Shown: piece by piece, positions 47,100 through 56,752 of the stretch
How positions within the stretch are numbered: position 1 is the first letter of the stretch
Layout of the letters: the number at the start of each line of letters is the position of its first letter
Source: Serinus canaria
Lineage: Eukaryota > Chordata > Aves > Passeriformes > Fringillidae
Reading direction: 5' to 3'
DNA: 64,000 bases
Assembly: GCF_022539315.1 (NCBI RefSeq)
Contig: NC_066326.1
Coordinates: 11,486,601-11,550,600 of the forward strand
Notes under the pieces: model-generated
What the model was told of the DNA's origin: nothing
Databases searched by the model: none
What the model saw: only the letters and a program-made list of their open reading frames with translations
Translations under genes and position numbers: made by a program

Positions 47100-47600
47100 G
47101 ATCAGGGTAGGAGCACCTGAGAGGCTGGTGCTGAGATCCCTGACCTGGGCTGGGCGTGCTGCGGTCCTGGCCGGCAGCTGCAGGCAGCGGAGACACGTGT
47201 GTCCCGTCCAGACTGGGCGATGGAGCCGGTTCCCAGCTGTGAGGGGTGACAAAAAGCCCTGGCCGTGTCCCTGTCCCCTCGGCCATGTCCCCTCGGCCGC
47301 ACCCCCGCCATGGCCGCACGTCGCCGCCAGGGGGCACCCGTGGCTCGCCGGAGGGGCGGTGCCGGTGGGGGCGCGGTGAGGAGGCCCCGCCCCTCGGCCC
47401 CGCCCTGCGGAGGCTGCCCCGCCCCGATCGCTGCAGCCTCACCTTGGCAACGACAACAAACAATGGCAGGCAGAACCCAGCTCCCTCCCGCAGGATCTCG
47501 GCAGCAGCCCCCGGTGAGGCTGTTTGTGATGGCCAAGAGCTGCCCGGACCTGCGGGGCAGCGGGCACCTCGCGCTGCAGGGATCTGCAGGTTTCATTGTG
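47100..47600. promoter_or_regulatory. Isolated CpG island between RPN1 and the next gene
   Basis: A GC-rich, CG-dense block 4.6 kb right of the RPN1 promoter. It has several GC boxes (GGGGCGG and CCCCGCCC types) around 47,353-47,425. Both strands show 5' splice sites: minus-strand GTTGCCAAG|GTGAGG near 47,445 and plus-strand CAGCCCCCG|GTGAGG near 47,513. A plus-strand ATG at 47463 opens a 17-codon frame into the latter. The GTTGCC half-site resembles an RFX X-box half. This could be a bidirectional promoter of noncoding RNAs, an unrecognised gene start, or a CpG-rich insulator. Confidence 0.45.
47324..47338 (+). promoter_or_regulatory. CTCF-like site
   Basis: CCGCCAGGGGGCACC fits the core CTCF pattern CC-NNN-AG-GG-GGC. 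It lies inside the isolated CpG island between RPN1 and the presumed RAB7A promoter, a sensible place for a boundary between the GATA2-RPN1 domain and RAB7A. Motif match only. Confidence 0.5.
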
Positions 47601-50354
47601 CCTTCCCGCTGCCTGCCAGGCTCTGGGGCGTGCAGTGCCTCTGCTGGGGTCGCTTCAGGAGGTGGTTTGTCCCCGGGGTGAAGGATGGAAGGTGAGGGAA
47701 AGGCTGTGCAGTGATGCAGTGCCCGGGTGCCACGAGATTGCCGTGGGATTTAGTGCCCATCTCTCTGATAAGTACAGCTGAATTTTTCCTTCTGACCCTT
47801 TAAGTATGCCAAATGTGGTGCCAGGACCCAGCTGAGAGCACTACAGTTCTCTGGTCCATCCATCCTCAGTGGCAATGAAGTCTGGCAAGGAATTGTCACT
47901 GGCCACTGCACAATAAGGGAGTTTCTGTCTTCACATGGAGCAACTCCTCTCAGCTTGTTTTTAGAAAGGGAAGCACATGCTGGTGTATCTACCTAGGAGT
48001 CTGTTGTTCACAGAGAGTTTAAATCTGTATTTTAAAGCTTCGGTTTTACAGGATCTGCCACACACAGCAGGAAGTCGAGGATCCTGCTGACAGCAAAGAA
48101 CAGGGGGTCATTTACGGATTGGCAGTTGTTTTGCTCCCTCCAAGAGCCCTGAGTTCAAGCAGTGAGATAATGCAGATTTCTCACCAGGTTGCTATATTTT
48201 TGAATCTGCTGGCAGGGACCTTCCTGGATCCTGTTCTGTGAAGTGTCAACTGGGATTTCCATTTCTCCAGCAAAGGCACCCCTGAGCCCCTGCCTGGCTG
48301 GAACAAAACCTCTGACCCAAGCCCAGCTATTCATGGACCCTGGCATGTGTGGATTTGGTGGTCAGCAGTGGCCCCTTCCCTAGAGACAGCCTCATCGTGC
48401 CCTGCCAGATGGATGGTGGTGATCCCTTCCCATCACAGGTCTCCCAAAGAGAGGGAGCATTAACCCCTTGTGAACAGCATTGGTCTGCAGCACTGCATGC
48501 TGTCACTTTCCTGATAAGAAAAACATTAATGATCAAGGAAAAAAGAAATGTGAGGATATTTCGATCATTTGTTCTTATTTACTTCTCTGAAGGTCTTGGG
48601 CTGCCCACACAAAGCTCTCCTGCCTGCCTGCTAAGAAATGTTTGATAAGACATTTGTGTTGTTTGTCCCTGAGTCAGCAAACTGATCTGCTCCAACAGAA
48701 AGGATGGCAGCCAGTGGCTCACTTAACCCCACACAGGTCACCCAGAAAGCAGCTAAAAGACAACCTTAGTCCCCAGAAGACCAGCCTCAGCTCTGATGTT
48801 GGTGTCTGAAGCAACTGGGCAGAATAGATGCTCCTCAGGCTGGCATTGTGCTGGGATAGGTGGGATAATGCATCTTCTGTGTCCTCACTGCTCACAGGTT
48901 GGTTGAGAACTTCACTGAAGAAGACATACCCAGAGAGTTCCTGTTTATCTAAACAAAGTAAGAGGTGCTGATTTCTATTTGCCAGAAATTTAGGCAGCGA
49001 TTTGAAGCCAGCTCTGAGTGCTGGAACAGAATAACTGGAGAGCTGTAACACCCACTTATAAGCATTTCAGTTTAGGATCATGCTTTGCGAGGCATACCTT
49101 CAATTTGGTGGCTCAGAGATTTGCAAACAGTGAGTCATAACTCCCTGGGGTCAAAAATGCAGCTGCTGAGATACCAGGCATTGAAAAGTGTTGTCCAAGA
49201 TAAAAGCAAAGCAAACCTCACTGCCCACACACCCTTATCCTTCAAGGCTGAGTATCTTTGTCTTTGAAAACATGTACTCAAAATTATTCTAGCTTCTTGT
49301 GGTTACCATTGAGACAGGATTTGCTTCTCCTTTTAGAGCAGACAAGAGGGCATTGCGAAAATCTGTCACTTGAAAAGAGCTGAAGCAGAGAAATCTGAAG
49401 CGAATATGCAGCATGTTGTGCCTTGCCTGGTGTTTGAGGTGGGAATCCTGCTGCAGGGCATGTCTGTGTCCTTCCCATGGAGGGTCCCAGAGGAACTTCC
49501 TAGGTCTCTGAAGACAACCCCTGTCTCTTGGAATGCAGGATGGACCTGCAGACTCAGAGAGTGTGCTGCATTGCAGCCAGATTGGTTCCTGCCCACAGAG
49601 AGCTGTCTCTGGGACATCTCTTGGCGCTGACTCAGTGTTAAGGAAGATGCAACATGCTAGTCACCTGTCCCATAAAGTGTCCCACTCACAGAGGTCATGT
49701 GGCTCCAGGGTCCTGTCCCATGACTCATTCTGGATGCAACAACAGCATGACATGGCCACCTTTGTTATAAAACGCCTGGATGCAGAGCTCACGTGGCTGG
49801 TGCACCCCATCGCACAGCACCCATGCAGAGAAGAGCAGTGGCACCTGCAAAGTGTTCCAGGCCCTGCCAGCCACTGGCCTGTCCTGCCTGCCCTCATGCC
49901 TTAAAAGCCACTGATGGCATGAGCTGAGAGCTCTCAGGCTCACCAGATCGCCACTGTGAAGGCTTTAGTGCTTGGTAAGTAGCAGTTCATGGAACCTGCT
50001 GCTTTGGTAAGACACTTCTCATTCAAAACCTCAATCCCTGAAGCAAGGCCAGTTCTGCAAAAGCCTGTGCAGTTCTGTGCTGGCTGTTCACCTCTCTCTG
50101 CACCTATTTTTATACCATTCCTATGGTTTGAAAAGCCTTTCAGAATTGTCTTTGGCCTTTCAGAATGTGTTTAGAGGGACACAGATCTGACAAAGCAACT
50201 GACTCACTCTGGCCTTAGGGAAGTTATTTCAGTCTTTGGATCATCTTCTCCAATTGAGTATGAGAACAATCATATGAAATTACCTGGCATACCTCCCAAT
50301 GCAGCTGTAAAAAAATTATTATCTGGTATTTAGGACTGGCTGTAAAAGTGGGAA

Positions 50355-50370
50355 GGTGGTGGTGGTGGTG
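50355..50370. repeat. (GGT)5 microsatellite
   Basis: A short GGTGGTGGTGGTGGTG run located 97 bp left of the double hairpin. Length polymorphism is likely. Confidence 0.85.
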
Positions 50371-50466
50371 TTGGAGAACCTCTGTAGATGGGGAGGTAGA
50401 GTAGCTGGGAGACCTGCAGGAGGCTCAGGTGATTGTCACTATTTGTGTGACAGCCTTATGGATTTA

Positions 50467-50548
50467 TAGTTATAGATATTATGTAGATGCCTGTCTGGCC
50501 CCAAGCACAAAGGGGGCCAGACAGGCATCTACATAATATCTATAACTA
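50467..50548. repeat. Perfect 36-bp inverted repeat with 10-nt loop
   Basis: The left arm (50467-50502, beginning TAGTTATAGATATTATG) and right arm (50513-50548) are exact reverse complements over 36 bp, separated by AAGCACAAAG. Transcribed, this would be an 82-nt perfect hairpin. No terminal repeats or target duplications of a known transposon were seen. It directly abuts a second hairpin at 50549. Confidence 0.95.
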
Positions 50549-50593
50549 CAGAGGAAGGGATGTTTCTGGGCCATGGAAACATCCCTTCCTCTG
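50549..50593. repeat. Perfect 18-bp inverted repeat abutting the previous one
   Basis: The left arm CAGAGGAAGGGATGTTTC (50549-50566) and right arm (50576-50593) are exact reverse complements with a 9-nt loop, TGGGCCATG. It begins at the very next base after the 36-bp hairpin, so the two form a tandem double hairpin. Confidence 0.95.
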
Positions 50594-51498
50594 TGACTTT
50601 TCCATGGGCTTTGGTTTCCACCAGTCTAGGCCCAGATAACTACAGTAAGCACAAAGCCTTGTGGTGCCCACCTCACATCATGACCAGCAGCACAGGCTTG
50701 TTTCTCCCTGCCTGTCTTGCCAGAGCCAACGTGGATACTCATCTAAGGATATCCCCTGTGCCCAGCAGGTTGTCCACAGCCTCTGAAGGAGACTGACTCA
50801 AGGCAGAGCAGATGTTTGGACCTCCCCATCTCAGGGAGTGAGCTGGCATCTAAGGGAAGGTGCCAGCATTGCCACCTCCCAGTATCAAAGAGATTACAAC
50901 TCTGCAGTGGTTTTGTGGCTGTTGCTATTGAACAGGGGGAAGCTGTCAAAAGAGTCCAAAGCCATTTCTTTTATGTGTCTCTTGTGTCTGGTGTGAGGGG
51001 ACTTGGCACCATCGGGCTTTGCATCACTGCAGATCAGCCCCACCCTCCCTGCGGGGCTCAGGTTTCAATGGCTGCATTTAGACCCTGTACCAGTGCTTTA
51101 AGATGTTCATCCTCCAGCAGATGCTTTTGTTCAGTGAGCACAGACTAGTCCCTGCACTGTGTTCAATGTCCTCTGCACCACAGGCTGGAGATCTGCCATG
51201 AGATAAAGAGACTGCAGTTGCTTCCTGTAGTTGGTATCTGGTGATCAAGTCTTGTCCAGAGCTACCTTTTTGTTTTCATGTGATGCTGCTCTGTGACTTG
51301 GAAACTATCAGAGGATTGCAAAGGTGAAAGCATTAGTAGATTACCAGAACAGTATTTGTACTGCAGGCAGGGATTAGGGGACAGGGCAGGCAGAAGCCTG
51401 GGTCTGTGCTCTTGCCAGTGGAAATGCATATGTGGTCATGCAATAGCAGATTTCCAATGAACAAAATGCCAGCAGAAGCAGGGGGAATCTACTTCCCC

Positions 51499-51559
51499 CT
51501 TTGATTTATCTTGTCTTCAGACAGAATCTTCTTCTGTCTGAAGATAAGATAAATCAAAG
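51499..51559. repeat. 27-bp inverted repeat with 7-nt loop (one mismatch)
   Basis: The left arm starts CTTTGATTTATCTTG (51499-51525) and the right arm ends AAGATAAATCAAAG (51533-51559). They pair over 27 bp with a single mismatch. The loop is ATCTTCT. It lies 0.9 kb from the double hairpin at 50.5 kb. Confidence 0.93.
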
Positions 51560-53221
51560 CATGACAAAGCTCGGAGTATCAAAGCAACATTTTGTACATT
51601 TACTGCATTTTAGTTCCCTTTTTAAATTTCCGTATGTTAGAACATCATAATGATAATTTGAGGAAGCTGGTCTGGAAGGCCCAAAGTGGCAAGGGAAAGC
51701 TTTGCACGGCCAGCTGAGAGAGGACAGCTATGCACAGGAAGCTCTGGGCAGTCAGTCTTCATTGAGGCACAGCCACCAGAGGCTGGTGCTACATCTTTAT
51801 GGGCACAGAGGCAAAGAAAGGCTATTCCCAGCGATGAGGAGGAGGGGCTGCAGGACTCTGAAGAGCTGAAATATACTGAACAAATATCAGAGGAATAAGG
51901 GGACTCTCCCCAAGCTTTCAATGTCACAGATGGACAGGGATGGGGTAGCTGTGTGTCCACAGAAGAGGGTGAATTGTAGGGAATCTCAGATGCTCTCAGC
52001 TCATGTCAGGGATCTGTAGGTGCCACAGCTGAGGTGATGTCCACCCTGGGCCTCTCTGCAGGTGTTTTTGTACCACTGTTTACTCCATCATCTCAAAAAT
52101 GAGAAGGGAAAAGGAGGGGCTCTTTTGGTCCAAGGACAAAAGCAAAGAGGTGGTGTAAGACATATAATGTTTGATTGTCTCTAATTGGATCGGGAAGATT
52201 AGCAAATAGAGATTAGGTGACACAAAAGGAAGAAAATCAAAGCAGGAGACAGTCTCACTTCCTGGTTTAGAGGAATGAGTGCATGAAATAGGTTGAGGTT
52301 TCTGCACTAGTAAATGTCTAAGGATCTCTTCTGTTACCTCAGAGATCCACTCAGCTGTGTGAATGCCCCTCAAGGATCGAGAATGGATTTCTTCAGAGCT
52401 CTGTTAGTGATTGAGAACGATTGGCATTTGGTTTCAAACTGATCTGTTTTTATGGGTTTTCATTGGGGTTTTACATTTTATAGTTTCCTTCACAGGCTGC
52501 TAAAACTCAGTGTGCAGGGCTGCTCACTGCAGCACACTCTGGTGTCCCCAGGGCACGTACTTATTTTGATGGGGACGGCAGAGGGGGCATATCCAGAGCC
52601 ATAGTTCAATACTTCCATTTGCCGTTCCATCCTCCTACTTTCACTCTGTCACTCTGAATGTAGCTTGGATCCAGGATAGCAGGGACCTGTCTGCTGCCCC
52701 TGGTCCTCCCCACTGCCAGGATCTGTATGTTCTTAGAGGCAAGCAGGATCTTGCCTCATCAGCTTAAGAAAATGCTGTGTTCCTACCTAGGATTGGAAAG
52801 CTTCTGTTGGTCTTGTCAAGAGCAAGTGGCACAGGGACTTTTTGTGAAGTTCTGCATTGCAAAGGTCTGTAATAGGTGGTGCCAAGATTGCTCTGCAGTA
52901 CAGGAGGAAATTTTACTCACAGCTTTTGTTTGCTTTTCATATTGTATAAAAAAAGTTTAAAAAGGAAACTTTTAAGAAAAGACAGTTGAGGAACGCCCAC
53001 TAATTTGCCATTAATGTCTGCCCATAACAGCCCAGCACATGGGTCTCCTGTTAAAGACAGTGGGCTGGGACAAGCCAGTGCTCTGCTCCATCAGCTGCTG
53101 ATGGGTTGAAGGCTTTTCCTTTTTTGTCCAGTCTGCATTTTAACTGATATCAGGTTTTTCTGCAGCTCTTTGCATCTAATGGGGCACCCTAAAAGCACTA
53201 ATAAACTGTTGCTAAAATTTT

Positions 53222-53640
53222 CCTTCTCTGGAGTCTGGAGCATCTCTCTTACGAGGAGACACTGTGGCAGCTGGGTCTGTGTAGTCTGGAGAAGACTGAG
53301 AAGGGATCTGTAATCCATACAAATATGTCAAAGATAGCTGCCAAGTGGATGGTGCCAGACTCTTTTTGGTGGTGCCCAGCAACAAGATGAGAATCAAAGG
53401 CCATATATGAAAACTCAAGAAATTCCACCTCAACATGAGAAAGACTTTTTTTAGGTTGAGGGTGGCAGAGCCCTGGAACAGCTGCCCAAGGAGGGCGTGG
53501 AGTCTCAGGAGACATTCAGGTCCCACCTGGACGTGTTCCTGTGTCACCTGCTCTGGGTGACCCTGCCTTAGCTGGGGCTGGGCTGGATGATCGCCAGAGG
53601 TCCCTTCCAACCCAAACAAGTCTTCATTGTGTGATTTTCT
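53222..53640 (+). mobile_element. CR1 LINE 3' fragment, sense
   Basis: About 420 bp matching the CR1 3' region in order: GGAGCATCTCTCTTACGAGG, TAGTCTGGAGAAGACTGAG, AAATATGTCAAAG, TTCCACCTCAACATGAG, GGTGGCAGAGCCCTGGAAC, GCTGGATGATCGCCAGAGG and TCCCTTCCAACCC. It ends in a short ATTGTGTGATT remnant of the terminal microsatellite. The copy is 5'-truncated, with open frames interrupted by stops, so it is inactive. Confidence 0.92.
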
Positions 53641-54229
53641 TTTTAATATTGCTGGAATACTGCCTTGGTCCTTTCACTAGCTTTAAAAATACTTTTTTTA
53701 GCCATGGTGGCTTTCCTGAGTTCATAAGCTAACTAAACCCACAGCAGTCACATGACTTGGATGAGTAATAATATTCAAGTAATTGCTGAGTAACAAAATG
53801 AATCTGCTGCCAACAGAGAGTAGAAAATACGGATTTCACTTGTGCCACCAGGATAGTTGTTACCCCATGGATTCAGGTCCAGACACTTCAGAGGGTCCCA
53901 CTTTACTTTCCTGCACTAATGATCTTGCTGCTGACAACTGCCTGGTTAATCAATCTGAATGTACATTCAACGGGCATCTTTTATCTTCTTTCCCGACAAG
54001 GGCTGGTGCTACTACCCCACTTTAGATTACAGCTGCGAGAAAAATTTATAAATATTAAACCTATGTAATCTAAAATATTGTCTCTTTATTTTTAATAGCA
54101 ATAACGGAGGGGATTTTTTTCACATAGGAATTCAATTGCAGAGAACTCCGTGCTAGTTCTTCAATGCTATTTAGAAGACACCAAAGAACAGATTTGTGCC
54201 TGTGTGTCCCCATGTTCATTTCTGAAAGC

Positions 54230-55060
54230 ACCAAGGTTTCTTCGGCCCTTTCCGCCTCCCCTCAGCGCAAGGCGCGGTGTTCATTGGAAGCTCGCGGGGG
54301 AGGCAGGTCCCTGCCCACCCCTCCCGTCTGTGAGGGCTCCGGCGGTCCCACAAACATTTATTCACCACCAAGACGCAGCCGTGCGCGGCCTCGGCGCCCC
54401 GACATGGCGGGCGGGCCCCGCGGTCACGTGGGCGGCGCGCGGTGACGCCGGGCCCCGTGAGCGGAAGTTGTCGGGGAGGCGGAAGCGAGCGCGGGAGGCG
54501 GCGGGGCCCATTAAAGCCGACGAGGCGGGCGGGGGGCGCAGCGATCGGGTTTGGGCCGCGGCGGCAGTACCAGGTGAGCCCGGCGGCGCTGCGCGCTGCC
54601 TGCGGGGATGCGGGGGGGGCGGCCGCGCCCCGGGCCGGGGGAGCCGCTCGCGGCCCCTCCCCGGCACCGGGGGGCCCGCGGCGGAGGCGGCGCCGTCTCG
54701 GTGCTCCCGGCCGGCTTTGCACCGGGCCCGGCTCGTTTGCCCGCCCCGAGGCGGGCTCAGGCGGCCGCGCTGTCGGCGCCGAGCTCCCCGGAGCCGGGCC
54801 CGGCGCTGGCTCGGGACAATACGGAGGGGTCTCCCCAGGCCGGGGCTCCTCCCCGAGGGCCTTTCCCAGGATGCGCGTTTGGCCGGGCCTTTGTGGAGCC
54901 TGCTTTGCGGAGTGGCCCGAGCGGTGCCTCCCGGGCAGGGAGCGCTTTGTCTGTGGCCTGTGGAGCTGCTGTAGCTCCCTGCGAAGCCCGAAGAGGCTTC
55001 GGGGCGGCCGAAGAAGGGCCGGGGCTGTGGGCGGGCGCTAGGTCGGGACGGTGAAACGCT
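54230..55060 (+). promoter_or_regulatory. RAB7A: CpG-island promoter, probably RAB7A
   Basis: This is the strongest CpG island in the window: GC-rich with unsuppressed CG, no TATA box, and ETS-type CGGAAG cores at about 54461 and 54480. The palindromic E-box core GTCACGTG at 54423-54430 matches the centre of the CLEAR element bound by TFEB/TFE3 at lysosomal gene promoters. It is followed by a TGACG half-site. The RAB7A assignment rests on gene order known in other vertebrates (RPN1 minus, RAB7A plus, head to head), not on protein sequence. Confidence 0.65.
54440..54573 (+). other. RAB7A: Probable noncoding first exon of RAB7A (5' UTR)
   Basis: The transcript-strand sequence ends with GCAGTACCAG|GTGAGC, a near-consensus 5' splice site at 54573/54574, inside the CpG island. 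RAB7A in other vertebrates has an untranslated first exon followed by a very long first intron, with the ATG in exon 2; that fits here, since no coding frame leads into this donor. The 5' boundary given is approximate. An unrelated or long noncoding transcript is the alternative. Confidence 0.5.
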
Positions 55061-56181
55061 GCTCGGGGTCGGTGGGGAGAGCTGGTAACGTGAACCGGCA
55101 GCCCCGGGAGTAATTAAACTGACCAGAGAGGTGGCCGAGGAGACTGGCAGTTATTGCGAAAGTAGCTGTCGGTGTGTGTAAAGCCTGAGTCAGTTCTAAG
55201 AACTATTAGAGTGGATGTTAGAAGTGCTTTTGTCTGTGAGTGTATAATAAGGTAAATTAAGTGATAAATGCGTTATTAGTTTCCATATATATAGGGACTA
55301 ATAAATATGGAAATGCCTGATGGTTGTACTTAAGACAATTGCACTCCCTTTAAATAGAGGGCTTATTTTAGAAGCAAAAACGGCTGGCTTCATCTGAAGT
55401 AGGATAGGTAACCTCAGCATCAAAATGTGTGTCTCACCTAGCACTCTAGGCCTTTTGTTCTCAAAGCTGGAAGTTTCAGCATTATCTCCTGGAAAACTCC
55501 AAATGTTTGCTGATAAGCAGGGCTGTTGTGGTGTGTATGAGGTTTTTATATGTAAACTGAGAACACATGACAGAATGAAATCGTCGTCCCCGTCCCGTCC
55601 CCACCCCCCCCATCCCCCCCCAGCTGTAAGCAAGCTGTTCTTTGTTTGACACTTGCCAGCATGGAACCTTCAAAGCTTTCAGTACTTGTCACTGGCTAGC
55701 CAGCTCTGTCCTATGCTTAACAGTCTGTGTATACAAATGGGTATTAGGTTTGGGGAAGTGGAGATTCTCTTTTTAGGGGAATGGTGTATAAGTAGCTGTG
55801 CCATGGTGTTTGCCTGGCTGTGACTTGAAGGCTGTGGTGGTACCAATGGCATGTGAGTAGTAGCTGCAGCCTGGCTATGGTTCCAGTAGAACCAGGCTGC
55901 TGGAGTCAGTGTACCCTGCTCTCTCAGGAGCTGAATTTGAGGTTAAAGTGGGTGGAGTAATTTGAATATTCCTTGTTAAATAATCAAGGCTTGATTTAAG
56001 TTGCTGTACTTACTCAGGAAGAACAAGTATACTTTTCTTTCCCCCTCTCTCTTGTGACTCCCAACAGCTGACTGAACACATGACTTGCCCTCCATGCACT
56101 AATGAGTGGACCCACCATGCCTGCCTGGCCTGAGTCCTCAGAAGTAAAGCAACTCTAATACTGTTAACTTTCAAGCACTGC

Positions 56182-56203
56182 CTTGTTTGTTTGTTTGTTT
56201 GGG
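56182..56203. repeat. TTTG tetranucleotide run
   Basis: About five TTTG units followed by GGGGGTGTGTG. A simple repeat within the presumed intron. Confidence 0.8.
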
Positions 56204-56473
56204 GGTGTGTGTTTGTTTTGGATTTTTTTCTTTACTCTTTGTGCTGTTATATTAATACCCTATGTCTGGTGTAGAAAAGCTGTTATGGGGCTAATCTGAC
56301 CCCTCAATAAGGAAAACTTCTGAAATCTCATGGCAGTTTCTAGCTCTCCCAACCTGTAGTGTGATGTATAACTGATAAGGTGGAAGGGAGTAGCTGTGTT
56401 TAATGTTCTTCTTCCCTTTGGTGTCCTGCAGTGCTCCCTGTCCTCTAACTCCAATACCCTGATAATAGCTCAG

Positions 56474-56752
56474 CATGGAATCACAGAATATTCCAAGTTG
56501 GAAGGGGCACACAAGGATCATAGAAGTTCAGTTCCTGGTCCTGTACAGGACACTCCCACATGTGCCTGAGAGTGTTCAAGTGCTCTTGAGCTCTGGTAGG
56601 CTTGGGGCCATGGCCACTTCCCTGGGGAGCCTGTTCCAGTGCCCAGCCACCCTTTGGGTGCAGAACTTTGTAGCCAGCCTAAACCTGCTTTGACAAAGCT
56701 TCACGCTGTTTTCTTGATCCTGTCACTGGTCACCAGAGTGAAGAGGTGGGAA
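56474..56752 (-). mobile_element. CR1 LINE 3' fragment, antisense
   Basis: On the plus strand the order is that of a reversed CR1 3' end: GGAATCACAGAATATTCC, AGTTGGAAGGGGCAC, AAGGATCATAGAAG, CTTCCCTGGGGAGCCTGTTC and CCTGTCACTGGTCACCAGAG. The element therefore lies on the minus strand inside the presumed RAB7A intron 1. It is diverged and truncated. Confidence 0.9.

Larger units (their letters stand above)
47601..54229. other. Intergenic with hairpin cluster and CR1 copy
   Basis: No coding frame with a recognisable domain. The notable contents are the inverted repeats at 50.47-50.59 and 51.50-51.56 kb and the CR1 copy at 53.2-53.6 kb, all listed separately. The last 200 bp before the CpG island are AT-rich. 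Confidence 0.6.

Noticed and set aside
50467..50593. Double hairpin as a MITE or CRISPR-like element
   Set aside because: No target-site duplications, no spacer-repeat periodicity and no known terminal motifs. Simple adjacent fold-backs fit better.
53091..53619. Minus-strand open frames over 53.1-53.6 kb
   Set aside because: They are antisense to a CR1 fragment and have no independent coding signal.
54150..54974. 274-codon plus-strand frame over the right-hand CpG island
   Set aside because: Open frames in all directions are expected in such GC-rich DNA. The frame runs through the 5' splice site at 54573 and has no recognisable domain.
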